The notes below the pieces were generated by a model. The model saw nothing but the letters and a program-made list of their open reading frames with translations. It did no database searches and was not told the DNA's origin. A DNA stretch of 64,000 nt, from the NCBI RefSeq assembly GCF_000813345.1, contig NZ_BBQF01000003.1, positions 124,001 to 188,000 of the forward strand, read 5' to 3'. Below, piece after piece: positions 53,059 through 62,458 of the stretch. The first letter of the stretch is position 1, and each line of letters begins with the position of its first letter. A program made the position numbers and the translations under genes. This DNA comes from Sulfurospirillum arsenophilum NBRC 109478 (GTDB lineage Bacteria > Campylobacterota > Campylobacteria > Campylobacterales > Sulfurospirillaceae).

Positions 53059-55752
53059 ATGAATGAAGATGTCTTAGAAACGAGTGATCTGGTTCTTCAA
53101 GAGATCAAAAACAAACGCGAAACGGGTGAACTAACGCTTTTCTTTGGCGCCCTTGCAGGTGTGGGAAAAACCTACACCATGCTTCGCAATGCCAAAGAGC
53201 TTCTTAAAAGTGGAACGAATGTACACATCGGCTATGTTGAGATGCACGGCAGGGCTGAAACGGAGCGTTTAACTCAAGGACTTCCTTCTATTCCTCCTAA
53301 AAAGATCGTGTACCGTGGAAGTACGCTCTATGAACTCGATATTGATGCCATTTTAAAAGCCAAACCCGATGTTGTGCTCATTGATGAGTTAGCCCACAGT
53401 AATGCTCCCACTTCAAGGCATCAAAAGCGTTACCAAGATGTTTTAGAAATCTTAGACAATGGCATTGATGTTTACAGCACGATGAATGTGCAACATCTTG
53501 AGAGCCTCAACGATTTGGTGTTGCAAATTACGGGAGTGAAGGTCACTGAAACTGTTCCTGATAGCATTTTAGAACGTGTCGATAAAATCCAAATCATCGA
53601 CATTCCTCCTGAAAAATTGGTTGAGAGGCTTAAAGAAGGGAAAATCTACAAACTCCAAAGTGTTGAAAAAGCGCTCATGAACTTTTTCAAGCTTGGCAAC
53701 ATCAATGCACTGAGGGAAATTGCGCTCAAACAAGCCGCAGGACGCGTGAGTAAAGACGTTTACGATCTATATAAAGAGAATAAACTGGAGCGCTGGGAAG
53801 CGGTTGAAAAAGTCATGGTCTGCATTGATGGCAGTGAATTTTCCGCCAATCTGATTCGCTATGCCAAACGGCTCTCTTCGCAGATGAATGCGGAGTGGAT
53901 CGCACTGTATGTTGATGATTTTTCAACCAATAATCGCGAAAAACTCGCTAAAAATATCCGCTTAGCCGAAGAGTTAGGCGCTGAGGTTAACACCGTCTCA
54001 GGGCAAGATGTGGGCGAAGAAATTTTAAAACATGCCAGAGCGCGGTTTGTAACGCACATCGTTGTCGCGAAGCGCAAAAAGAATTTTATAGGAAAGTTCT
54101 GGCGTATGGATATTGCCGATGAGCTTTTAAATGCAGGCGATGAGTTTTGCATTATTTCGTATATCAACAAAACCAAAGAGCAAAAATTAGAAGAGTACAC
54201 CCTTGATGAACACAAAAAAGAGGAAGCCCCTTTGTGGCACTATCTTTTTGGACTAGGATTGCTGGGCATCATCACATTTGGTTGTATCGTTTTTAGAAAT
54301 TATTTAGAGTTGTTGAACGTCGCTTTACTCATTCTTCTTCCTGTTCTTCTTGTTGCTTCCAGAGGTGATATGAAAACCTCTATGGTGATTACCTTTGTTG
54401 GCGTTGGGCTTTTTAATTACTATTTTGTACCTCCAATTTATACTTTTGCTGTAAGTGACATCTCCAATTTGTGGAGTTTTTTCATCTTTTTCATCGTTGC
54501 ATATCTCATTTCATCGCAAGCTCAAAAGCTAAAACTTATTGGCGAAGTGATACGCGAACGTGAGAAGAGGGTAAGGCGACTTTATAAACTTAGTCGCAGG
54601 GTGACCGCAGTTTCAGAGATGAAACAGGTGATTAAAATAGCGATGCCTTTAATTGCTGAATCACTCGGCAAAGAGACCTTCTTTTTCTTGCGCAAGCATG
54701 TGGATGAGATGCCAAAACTCTATGCGCATTATGATCCCAAAAGTCCACTTTCCAGTAAAAAGTACGATGCGATGTTTGAAAAATTAGAGGCTATTTTTAT
54801 CTCTTCGAGTGAAAAAGCCGTCCTTGATTGGTGTTTGGACAACGGCAAAGTAGCAGGGGCAGGTACGGATACCTTTTTAGCTTCGGACATGCTCTACATC
54901 CCCATTAAAAGCCGCGATGTCGTTTATGGAGCCCTTGGGCTTAAAATCAACCAAGATGAGATGACAACAGAGCTTAAGATGTTTTTAGACTCGGTCACCA
55001 GTGTTATGGCGGTCTCTTTTGAGCGAATATCCCTTTCAGAAAAAAATAGTAAAAATGCAATTACACTAGCACGTGAAGAGCTCAAAAATGCACTCTATGG
55101 CTCAATTTCCCATGACTTACGAACACCGCTTGCCTCCATTTTAGGCATGATTTCGATGCTTAAGACGGATGAGACGTGGCTGGATGAGAAAAAACGCGTT
55201 ATCATTTCTCAAGTGATTTTTAGTGCGAAAAAGATGGAACGCTTGATGAATAATCTGCTCGATTCTGCACGCTTTGAAAGCCACCAAGTGGTTCTTAAAA
55301 AAGACTGGTGCGATATAGCAGACATCTTCTCGCAAGCGGCTAGGGAGTTTGAAGATATTTTAAAAGAACGCAATTTTAACATTAAAATTGAAGAAGAATC
55401 GGGCATTTTTAAAGCCGATTGTGTTTTAATTGAACGCGTGGTTGTCAATCTTTTGGAAAATGCGATTAAATACTCGCAACACGGAAGTGCCATTACGTTA
55501 GGGTTTCAAAAAGAGGGTGAATGGTGTAAAATCTTTGTTTTAAATGAAGACAGTCACATCAATGAAGAAGATCTTAAAATGGTGTTTGAAAAGTTTTTCC
55601 GCATCAAAGGCATTAGCGATGACATCAATGGCAGTGGCTTAGGTCTTTTTATCTGCAAAAAAATCGTTGAAGCGCACGAGGGAACCATTTGGGCAAGAAA
55701 TGTGGAAAACAGTGTCATCTTTGAGTTTAACATCCCCCTTGAGGAAGAATAG
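53059..55752 (+). CDS. kdpD: Osmosensitive K+ channel sensor histidine kinase
   Basis: The 897-residue protein has the N-terminal KdpD domain with Walker A GALAGVGKTYTM and a USP-like domain (~250-370). Four closely spaced membrane helices (~390-490), a GAF-type region and the kinase core with GSISHDLRTPLASILG and GSGLGLFICKKI follow. It senses K+ limitation and phosphorylates KdpE. It is one base behind kdpC and overlaps the kdpE start (TAGTG). Confidence 0.96.
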   Translation: MNEDVLETSDLVLQEIKNKRETGELTLFFGALAGVGKTYTMLRNAKELLKSGTNVHIGYVEMHGRAETERLTQGLPSIPPKKIVYRGSTLYELDIDAILKAKPDVVLIDELAHSNAPTSRHQKRYQDVLEILDNGIDVYSTMNVQHLESLNDLVLQITGVKVTETVPDSILERVDKIQIIDIPPEKLVERLKEGKIYKLQSVEKALMNFFKLGNINALREIALKQAAGRVSKDVYDLYKENKLERWEAVEKVMVCIDGSEFSANLIRYAKRLSSQMNAEWIALYVDDFSTNNREKLAKNIRLAEELGAEVNTVSGQDVGEEILKHARARFVTHIVVAKRKKNFIGKFWRMDIADELLNAGDEFCIISYINKTKEQKLEEYTLDEHKKEEAPLWHYLFGLGLLGIITFGCIVFRNYLELLNVALLILLPVLLVASRGDMKTSMVITFVGVGLFNYYFVPPIYTFAVSDISNLWSFFIFFIVAYLISSQAQKLKLIGEVIREREKRVRRLYKLSRRVTAVSEMKQVIKIAMPLIAESLGKETFFFLRKHVDEMPKLYAHYDPKSPLSSKKYDAMFEKLEAIFISSSEKAVLDWCLDNGKVAGAGTDTFLASDMLYIPIKSRDVVYGALGLKINQDEMTTELKMFLDSVTSVMAVSFERISLSEKNSKNAITLAREELKNALYGSISHDLRTPLASILGMISMLKTDETWLDEKKRVIISQVIFSAKKMERLMNNLLDSARFESHQVVLKKDWCDIADIFSQAAREFEDILKERNFNIKIEEESGIFKADCVLIERVVVNLLENAIKYSQHGSAITLGFQKEGEWCKIFVLNEDSHINEEDLKMVFEKFFRIKGISDDINGSGLGLFICKKIVEAHEGTIWARNVENSVIFEFNIPLEEE

Positions 55753-56435
55753 TGTCACAACCTAGATATAAAATTTTGATCATCGAAGATGATAAGCAGA
55801 TCCAAAAGCTTTTAGAAGTGAGCCTTGAAGAGCACGCTTTTTTACTCAAAGTGTGTGGCACTCAAAAAGAGGGCATGTCACATATGGTTCAATTTAATCC
55901 TGATCTGATTTTGTTAGATTTAGGGCTTCCCGATGGTGATGGAAAGCTTTTTGTAGAAAAAATTCGCGAGTTTAGTAACATCCCCATTATTATTGTCTCC
56001 GCACGAAACGGTGAACAAGAGATTGTAGATTCACTCAATTTAGGAGCGGATGATTATGTTGTAAAACCTTTTTTTACAGGAGAACTCGTTGCGCGCATCA
56101 ACTCTGCACTCAGGCATGCGCTCAAAAAAGAGAGCACACCACTGCTCAAAGTTGGTACGTTGGAACTTGATCTTGAAAAACGAGAATTTAAACAAGATGA
56201 TGTAGCGTTGCATCTCACCCCACTCGAATTTAGTCTTTTAAAATTTTTAATGCAAAATAGTGGCAAGGCTCTAACCCATGCGCAAATCCTAAAAAATGTC
56301 TGGGGGATTGGCTACCAAAGCGACACTAAAATCCTGCGAGTGTTTGTCAATCAACTGCGTAAAAAAATCGAAATAGACCCTAATCGACCTAAATTACTCA
56401 TCACTATTTCAGGCGTTGGGTACCGGTTTGGATAA
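55752..56435 (+). CDS. kdpE: KDP operon response regulator
   Basis: The 227-residue OmpR-type regulator has a receiver domain (IIEDDKQIQK, Asp in LILLDLGLPDG, Lys in VVKPF) and a winged-helix domain (LTPLEFSLLKFLMQ, ISGVGYRFG). GTG start at 55752 overlaps the kdpD stop. It activates kdpABC under K+ limitation. Confidence 0.95.
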   Translation: MSQPRYKILIIEDDKQIQKLLEVSLEEHAFLLKVCGTQKEGMSHMVQFNPDLILLDLGLPDGDGKLFVEKIREFSNIPIIIVSARNGEQEIVDSLNLGADDYVVKPFFTGELVARINSALRHALKKESTPLLKVGTLELDLEKREFKQDDVALHLTPLEFSLLKFLMQNSGKALTHAQILKNVWGIGYQSDTKILRVFVNQLRKKIEIDPNRPKLLITISGVGYRFG

Positions 56436-56551
56436 GCTGTAACGACTCTAAACTCTTTTTTTAATTATTTTTTCTAATGTTACCCATTGTTTACTGCTTT
56501 AGCGTTAGGATTGCTACTGGGAAATCCCCAAGCCAAACAAAGGAGGAGAAA

Positions 56552-57472
56552 ATGAATATAACTTCAAATTCTCTTTACGGAACGTCATCGTACGCGACGT
56601 ATGGCAGCAGTACCAGCAGTTCTAGCTCGTTAAGTTCAAAATTCGCAGAAGCGTTGCTTACTTCTTTGGATAGTGATTCGAGTGGTTCTGTGGACAGTGC
56701 TGAGTTTAGCAGTGCAGCTTTAGAGCTATCAAGTGATACAAGCGCGGTTAATGACGCTTTTTCATCACTGGATAGTAATAAAGATGGCAGTATTACTATA
56801 GATGAGTTGACATCTATGTTATCAGCGCAGTCAACTATGACGTCAGGAAGTATGCCCCCACCTCCTTCGTCATCATCACACGGTAAAGAAGACAATGGCA
56901 AGACCAAAGATGAGCTTACCGCTATGGCGGAAGAAGTTTCTTCAACGGATAGCAATTTGGCTTCATTACTCTCTTCAGTGGCTGAAAATTTTTCAGCAGC
57001 GGATGCAAATAGTGATGGTAAAGTGACTTCTGCTGAAGCTATGGCGTATCAGCAATCAACGCAAGAGACAAGTGCCAGTGGAACAGATGCAAGTAATGTT
57101 GCGGCGTCAGGAAGTATGCCCCCACCTCCTCCGCCACCCTCATCCTCTTCTACGCAAGAAGATACGGGCTATACGAAAGATGAGCTTACCGCTATGGCGA
57201 GTGACGTTTCATCAACCGATAGCAACCTTGCTTCGCTTTTTGAGTCATTGGCGCAAAATTTTGATGCGGCTGATACCAACAGTGATGGTAAAGTGACTTC
57301 TTCGGAAGCACAAGCCTATAAAGACTCAACAAGAGCCGATAGTATGGGTGTTGCAAATACAACAACCGCAAGCAGTAATGATTCGTTGATGAAAGCACTT
57401 TTAGCGCAAATCATCTCGAATTACGCTACTCAAAATACGCTTTCAGGTAGCTCTGTTAGTTTTAGCGCTTAA
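56552..57472 (+). CDS. EF-hand protein with duplicated poly-proline module
   Basis: The 306-residue protein is Ser/Thr-rich and has four EF-hand calcium loops: DSDSSGSVDSAEF, DSNKDGSITIDEL, DANSDGKVTSAEA and DTNSDGKVTSSEA. A ~75-residue unit containing SGSMPPPP, KDELTAMA, STDSNLASL and one EF-hand is repeated in tandem. No signal peptide is visible; the N-terminal Ser/Tyr-rich tail resembles substrates of non-Sec export, which is only a guess. ATG 56552 follows AAAGGAGGAGAAA. Its neighbour is a two-component system whose sensor also carries poly-proline. Confidence 0.8.
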   Translation: MNITSNSLYGTSSYATYGSSTSSSSSLSSKFAEALLTSLDSDSSGSVDSAEFSSAALELSSDTSAVNDAFSSLDSNKDGSITIDELTSMLSAQSTMTSGSMPPPPSSSSHGKEDNGKTKDELTAMAEEVSSTDSNLASLLSSVAENFSAADANSDGKVTSAEAMAYQQSTQETSASGTDASNVAASGSMPPPPPPPSSSSTQEDTGYTKDELTAMASDVSSTDSNLASLFESLAQNFDAADTNSDGKVTSSEAQAYKDSTRADSMGVANTTTASSNDSLMKALLAQIISNYATQNTLSGSSVSFSA

Positions 57473-57477
57473 GCCTC

Positions 57478-57505
57478 AAACCACGCTCTAAGCAAGGCGT
57501 GGTTT
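57478..57505 (+). terminator. Terminator after the EF-hand gene
   Basis: AAACCACGC pairs with GCGTGGTTT and is followed by TGTTACTTT. Confidence 0.8.
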
Positions 57506-57545
57506 TGTTACTTTCCATTTACTTTATCTTCGTTATAATCAGGAT

Positions 57546-58217
57546 ATGATTAAAATTTTAATGATCGAAGATGATGTTGAACTCGCACAACTCCTTCAAG
57601 AATCTCTTGCAAAAGAGGAGATCGAAACGATACTGGCGTTTACTCCCTTAGAAGGTTTAACCGCGCTCCAGCATGAAAGTTTTGATGCTCTCGTACTGGA
57701 TCTCTCGTTACCTCAAATTGATGGACTCGAAATCTGTCGAATTGTGCATGCTTCTATTCCCACACTTCCTATTATTATCTCTTCTGCACGCTCTGACATG
57801 AGCGATAAAGTGATGGGGTTTGAAAGAGGTGCTGATGATTTTCTGCCTAAACCGTATGACCCACGCGAACTTGCTTTTAGACTTCGTGCTATTTTAAGAC
57901 GAGGGGTGAGTGTGAATGAGCCGTCTTATCAGAACTTTCATATTGATGATGAGAGGCATCTCATTAAACAAGGTAAAAATGAGGTAAGACTTACGATGGC
58001 GGAGTATGACATCGTCTCTTATATGCTTAAAAAAGAGGGCTTTGTGATTTCCAGGGAAGAGCTTTTGCTTAACATCGGTTCTATCAAATACGAAAGCAGT
58101 CTCAAAAGTATTGATGTCATTATGGGCAGAATTCGCCAAAAGATCGGGGATGATCCTAAAAAACCTCGTTTTATTCTCTCCGTTCGAGGGGTTGGTTATA
58201 AATTTGTTAATGCGTAA
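57546..58217 (+). CDS. OmpR-family response regulator (ArsR(Hp)-like)
   Basis: The 223-residue regulator has the receiver acidic pair MIEDDVELAQ, phosphoacceptor Asp in LVLDLSLPQ, Lys in LPKPYD and a winged-helix domain ending SVRGVGYKFV. It overlaps the downstream kinase by 8 bases. Together the pair resembles the acid-response ArsRS system of Helicobacter (HP0166/HP0165); this is a family-level guess. Confidence 0.88.
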   Translation: MIKILMIEDDVELAQLLQESLAKEEIETILAFTPLEGLTALQHESFDALVLDLSLPQIDGLEICRIVHASIPTLPIIISSARSDMSDKVMGFERGADDFLPKPYDPRELAFRLRAILRRGVSVNEPSYQNFHIDDERHLIKQGKNEVRLTMAEYDIVSYMLKKEGFVISREELLLNIGSIKYESSLKSIDVIMGRIRQKIGDDPKKPRFILSVRGVGYKFVNA

Positions 58218-59493
58218 GATATCCATTGTCACCCTTATTTCGATCTTTTTTGCCTTCACTTTGGTGGTGATTAATATTGCCTTTGTGATTGAGTATAAAA
58301 GACAGATAAGCGACCTTCAATTTTTTACATTTCAGCGTTTTATGATGGCTATGAAAATGATGCATCATAATGAGACTGACCAAGAAGCCATGCTTTTAAA
58401 ACTGGGTCTTCGCATCAGTGATCAGGAAAAAAGCATTTTAATCCAAGAGGGTAAAAAACTCTTAGAAGACCCTTTTTCCGATATGATTTTATATGAAAAA
58501 AAGCTCTATTTTGTTCCAAGAAAGCCACCTCCACCGCCTCCACCGATGATGTCAGATTCAGGATTTCGTCCCCCTCCACCTTTTCCTATGCAAAAGAGGT
58601 TTGAGCCACCTGTTTTAGAAAATATTGAGGTGTTTTCACTCTATCGCCTTTGGATTTTAGGGAGTGTTATCAATGTTCTTTTACTGCTTTTTTTTGGCAT
58701 TGTGTTGCGTAAGCTTTTACGCCTTCGCAACCTTAAAAGTGCGATTCATACGTTTGGCGATACCAAGAAATTTCAGCCTATTGGTGTGGAAAGTGAGGAT
58801 GAACTGGGAGAAATTGCTTCAGAGTTTAATCTTGCGATGCAAAAGATTCATCTTCTCAAAGAGGCGCGCACGCTGTTTTTACGCAATATCTTGCATGAGC
58901 TTAAAACGCCGATTATGAAGGGAAAAATTCTCTCCAACGCTTTGGAAAATGCGAAGCAGCAAACGCAATTGGAGCGTATCTTTGAACGTCTTGAAACCTT
59001 GTTGGGTGAGATGGTTAAAGTGGAAAAACTCAGCTCCAACGAGTGGGTTTTAGAAGCAAAAGAGTACCGTGTGGTGGATGTGCTCGACCATGCGATGGAT
59101 CTACTTTTAAGCGACACCAAACGTATCCACATTTTACCGCAAGAGATGGCGCCCTTGGTGAATGTTGACTTTGATCTTTTTGCTACTGCGATCAAAAACA
59201 TACTCGATAATGCGCTCAAACATTCTACTGAAGCCGTCGAAGTTGATATTGGTCTTGATAGCATGAGTATTTGTAGTTTTGGCGAAAGAATACCGAGTGA
59301 ACGACTTGATTTTTCACGGGCCTTTAACCGAGCTGTTGAAGGTTCAAGTAGTGGTTTAGGGCTTGGGCTTTACATCGCCAATGCGATTGTTGCAAAGCAT
59401 GGATTTGAGCTAAGTTATTTACATGTAGAGGGACAGAATCACTTTACGATTCATTTTACGCTAAAAGAGGTGGAGAAAAACTCTCCACGTTAG
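58210..59493 (+). CDS. Sensor histidine kinase with poly-proline periplasmic segment (ArsS-like)
   Basis: The 428-residue kinase has membrane helices at ~5-27 and ~143-165. The periplasmic loop between them contains a striking proline run (PRKPPPPPPPM, residues ~98-108, then FRPPPPFP). The core has the H-box NILHELKTPIMKG, the N-box IKNILDNALKHS and GLGLGLYIAN. ATG 58210 is inside the regulator's end; a longer frame from 58111 is a shadow. Its stop overlaps the convergent cheY stop. Confidence 0.87.
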   Translation: MRKISIVTLISIFFAFTLVVINIAFVIEYKRQISDLQFFTFQRFMMAMKMMHHNETDQEAMLLKLGLRISDQEKSILIQEGKKLLEDPFSDMILYEKKLYFVPRKPPPPPPPMMSDSGFRPPPPFPMQKRFEPPVLENIEVFSLYRLWILGSVINVLLLLFFGIVLRKLLRLRNLKSAIHTFGDTKKFQPIGVESEDELGEIASEFNLAMQKIHLLKEARTLFLRNILHELKTPIMKGKILSNALENAKQQTQLERIFERLETLLGEMVKVEKLSSNEWVLEAKEYRVVDVLDHAMDLLLSDTKRIHILPQEMAPLVNVDFDLFATAIKNILDNALKHSTEAVEVDIGLDSMSICSFGERIPSERLDFSRAFNRAVEGSSSGLGLGLYIANAIVAKHGFELSYLHVEGQNHFTIHFTLKEVEKNSPR

Positions 59494-59846
59494 ATAATAT
59501 CTTTAAGCTTTTCACGAAGAACATAGGCGGTGAAAGGCTTGACGATATAGTTATTAACGCCTTCTTTGATGGCAGTGATGACTTCGTGTTTTCCACCCTC
59601 CGTCGTTACCATGATGATCGGAGTATGTTTGTACTCTTCCATGGCTCGAAGACTTCGCACAAGCTCTAAGCCATTCATCTTAGGCATATTCCAGTCTGTC
59701 ATGATCGCATCAAATTTTTGGTCTTTGATCTTTTTAAGCGCATCCAGTCCATCTTCTGCCTCCGTCGTACTATACCCAATAGTTCCCAGAGTGTTGCACA
59801 AAATTCTGCGCATTGTTGAGCTATCATCAACAACTAAAAAATGCAT
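59490..59846 (-). CDS. cheY: Chemotaxis response regulator
   Basis: The 118-residue single receiver domain has the CheY pattern: VVDDSSTMRRI, phosphoacceptor Asp in MTDWNMPKMNG, Thr in MVTTEGG and Lys in IVKPFT. It relays chemoreceptor signals to the flagellar motor. There is no output domain. It converges with the kinase gene at 59493. Confidence 0.93.
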   Translation of the reverse strand: MHFLVVDDSSTMRRILCNTLGTIGYSTTEAEDGLDALKKIKDQKFDAIMTDWNMPKMNGLELVRSLRAMEEYKHTPIIMVTTEGGKHEVITAIKEGVNNYIVKPFTAYVLREKLKDII

Positions 59847-59933
59847 TTTCTATCCTTTATAAAAGTTCTTCTTTGTCTACAAGCAAAAAGTGTTCTACTT
59901 TTGCTATGATATTGAAAATTTTGAGGAATTTGT

Positions 59934-60911
59934 ATGAATTACATTGGCTCAAAAGCAAAACTTCTTTCTTTTATAGAGACCACTATATCGGAATTTGTGA
60001 AAAATAAGCTTCCTGCAAAAAAATTTTGTGATCTTTTTGCAGGGAGTGGCTGTGTGGGGTACCATTTCGCACAAAAAGGCTACACCATCATCAGCAATGA
60101 CGCTGAATTCTACAGTTACGTGCTTAATTATGCGATGCTTCAAACAACCAATTTAGACGGTATAAATGAGCGTATAATTGCTTTAAATGCGCTTCCTCCT
60201 ATAGCGGGAATGATGTATCAACAGTATTGTCTAGGCAGTGGAAGTGGACGGAACTATTTTTCGGATGATAATGGTCAAAAAATAGATGCACTGCGTCAAG
60301 GCATTGAAGCTTATAAAGACGATGAGACGCTCTATATTTATCTTTTAGCTTCACTGCTCATCAGTGCCGATAAAGTTGCCAATACTGCTTCCATTTACAG
60401 TGCTTTTTTAAAGAATCTCAAACCTCTTGCCCAAGAAAAACTCTACTTACAGGCATTGGAACACATACCCTCAGCCACAGCTCACCAGGTGTATTGCAGT
60501 GATGCCAATACGCTTATTTCAACGATAGAGGGAGATATTCTCTACCTTGACCCTCCTTACAATCGTCGCCAATATGGAGCGAATTATCATATCTTAAACA
60601 CGATTGCTCGTTATGATAGCTTTACACCCAAAGGTAAAACGGGAGTGCGAAGCTACGAGAGTTCAGCGTATTGCAAAACAACAACGGCGTTACAAGCATT
60701 AGAAAAACTGATTCAAGAAGCAAAGTTTTCGTACATTTTTGTAAGTTACAATGACGAGGGGATTATTTCCCAAGAAGCCATCATGAAAATGATGCAAAAA
60801 TACGGCAGATACGAAAGTGTCAAAATACCACACCAGCGCTTTAAAGCCTATCAAAATCTAAAACAAAAGCACTCTATTTACGAATATCTTCATATGTTGG
60901 AAAAATTTTAG
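59934..60911 (+). CDS. D12-class N6-adenine DNA methyltransferase, orphan
   Basis: The 325-residue enzyme has the AdoMet motif FAGSGCVGYHF (motif I) and the catalytic DPPYNRRQY (motif IV), beginning with MNYIGSKAKL as in D12-class methylases. No restriction endonuclease is adjacent, so it is either an orphan regulatory methylase or has a remote partner. Its target sequence cannot be read from the protein. The ATG follows GAGGAATTTGT. Confidence 0.88.
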   Translation: MNYIGSKAKLLSFIETTISEFVKNKLPAKKFCDLFAGSGCVGYHFAQKGYTIISNDAEFYSYVLNYAMLQTTNLDGINERIIALNALPPIAGMMYQQYCLGSGSGRNYFSDDNGQKIDALRQGIEAYKDDETLYIYLLASLLISADKVANTASIYSAFLKNLKPLAQEKLYLQALEHIPSATAHQVYCSDANTLISTIEGDILYLDPPYNRRQYGANYHILNTIARYDSFTPKGKTGVRSYESSAYCKTTTALQALEKLIQEAKFSYIFVSYNDEGIISQEAIMKMMQKYGRYESVKIPHQRFKAYQNLKQKHSIYEYLHMLEKF

Positions 60912-60959
60912 ATTGGAGATTGTACAATAGCACTTTTATTTTTAGGAAAGGAGAAAATC

Positions 60960-61181
60960 ATGTTTAAACGTTTAACGTTGTTAATGGCAATGGTTGCATT
61001 TTTATCAACATCGGTATTTGCACAAAGCTATCTTTCATCAGAAGATGCAGCACCAACAAAAACTAAAACTGCAAAAACAAAAACCGCCAAAAAAACTACA
61101 AAAGTAGCTAAAAAAAGTACTTCTAAACAACACACAGCTGCGAAGAAGAGCAAAAAAAAGCCAACTAAAGTTGTAGCATAA
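60960..61181 (+). CDS. Small secreted lysine/threonine-rich protein
   Basis: The 73-residue product has a Sec signal peptide (MFKRLTLLMAMVAFLSTSVFA) followed by a ~50-residue tail built of Lys, Thr and Ala repeats (TKTKTAKTKTAKK, KKSKKKPTK). It looks like histone-H1 tails but is exported, so an envelope polyanion partner is more likely than DNA. The family is unknown to me. RBS is GGAAAGGAGAAA. A hairpin follows. Confidence 0.75.
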   Translation: MFKRLTLLMAMVAFLSTSVFAQSYLSSEDAAPTKTKTAKTKTAKKTTKVAKKSTSKQHTAAKKSKKKPTKVVA

Positions 61182-61192
61182 TCCTTAAGGTT

Positions 61193-61219
61193 GTTCTGAT
61201 AGTCTTGAATTATCAGAAC
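61193..61219 (+). terminator. Hairpin after the Lys-rich gene
   Basis: GTTCTGATA pairs perfectly with TATCAGAAC around a 9-base loop. No long U-tract follows. Confidence 0.6.
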
Positions 61220-61366
61220 ACCTAGGTCTATTTTTAAGCTAATCAACTGTAAAATCCCTCCAATGCACGACGTCTAAGGCTTAGACAAACATAATCGTAA
61301 CAACTCTTTTCGTAACTACTTTTATGTTTACTCCTCTTCGTGCTACTTTACATGTAAGGATTTTTT

Positions 61367-62455
61367 ATGCAAAGAAGAGCGTTTATTAAAGGCTGCGTAG
61401 CACTAGGTGCAAGTTCTGTCATTCTCCCTCAGGTTTCGATTTTGGAAGCGAGTGAACCAAAATCAAAAACACGTATTTTTTTCGTCACAAACAGTTATAA
61501 CCTCAAGCACGAAAACAAAAATGACTTGACCAAACTCTGGGTTCCACTTCCTCAAGAGACAAGTTATCAAAAAGTAAGCGATTTTAAATTTAGTTCTAAC
61601 GCAACCCATGCGTATGTAACGGATAAAAACAGTTATAAAGCCAGAACGCTTTACGCTGAGTGGAAAAATGGTGGTGAAAAACTCCTCGAAGTCACGTACA
61701 CCATTACCACGTATGAGCGCAATTCAGACCTCTCAAAAGCAACCGCTTCAACCAAATATCCTAAAGATGTAGCACACTACCTCAAACCAACCGCACACAT
61801 CCCAACCAGTGGCAAAGTCAAAGAGTTGGCGCTTAAAATTACAGAGAACAGCAAAACACCTCTTGATAAAGCCAAAGCAATTTACGCGTGGGTCACTGAG
61901 CATATGTACCGTGATAATGCCGTAGTCGGTTGTGGTTTAGGCGATGCAGGAAAAGCGATTGAAAATAACATCATGGGCGGAAAGTGTACCGATATTAGCT
62001 CTGTTTTTGTAGCACTTCTTAGAAGTGTAGGTGTGCCTGCACGTGAGATCTTTGGTATCCGTTTAGGCAGTTCTCGCTACTCGAAAGCATGCGGAAGCAG
62101 TGATGAAAAAGGGTTGGCGAAAATCACGGGAGGCGAGCATTGTCGTGCTGAGTTTTACCTTGATGGCGCAGGCTGGGTTCCATGCGATCCTGCCGATGTG
62201 GCTAAAGTCATCTTGACCGAGAAAATGACGCTGGGTGATCCACTTGTAAAAGAGGTACGAGAGTATTTCTTCGGCAACTGGGAGATGAACTGGATGGGTT
62301 ACAACACAGCGCGTGATTTTGTGTTAACGCCAACACCAGCGCAAAAACCGATCAATATGTTTGGTTACCCGTACGCGGAAGTCGGCGATGAAGTCTTAGA
62401 CTATTACGCTCCAGCCGCGTTTGCGTATAGCTTCAACTCTCAAGAAAAACTCTAA
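61367..62455 (+). CDS. Tat-exported transglutaminase-like protein
   Basis: The 362-residue protein begins with a twin-arginine signal (MQRRAFIKG). It has a transglutaminase/protease-like core: Cys in GGKCTDISSVFVALLRSVG, His in GGEHCRAEF and Asp in PCDPAD form the expected Cys-His-Asp triad. Such domains act as cysteine peptidases or amide-forming enzymes; the target is unknown. It leads a tight operon with MerT- and MerP-like genes, 3 bp from the former. A TTACATGTAAGGA copy (61348) provides its AAGGA ribosome site. Confidence 0.85.
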   Translation: MQRRAFIKGCVALGASSVILPQVSILEASEPKSKTRIFFVTNSYNLKHENKNDLTKLWVPLPQETSYQKVSDFKFSSNATHAYVTDKNSYKARTLYAEWKNGGEKLLEVTYTITTYERNSDLSKATASTKYPKDVAHYLKPTAHIPTSGKVKELALKITENSKTPLDKAKAIYAWVTEHMYRDNAVVGCGLGDAGKAIENNIMGGKCTDISSVFVALLRSVGVPAREIFGIRLGSSRYSKACGSSDEKGLAKITGGEHCRAEFYLDGAGWVPCDPADVAKVILTEKMTLGDPLVKEVREYFFGNWEMNWMGYNTARDFVLTPTPAQKPINMFGYPYAEVGDEVLDYYAPAAFAYSFNSQEKL

Positions 62456-62458
62456 CGT

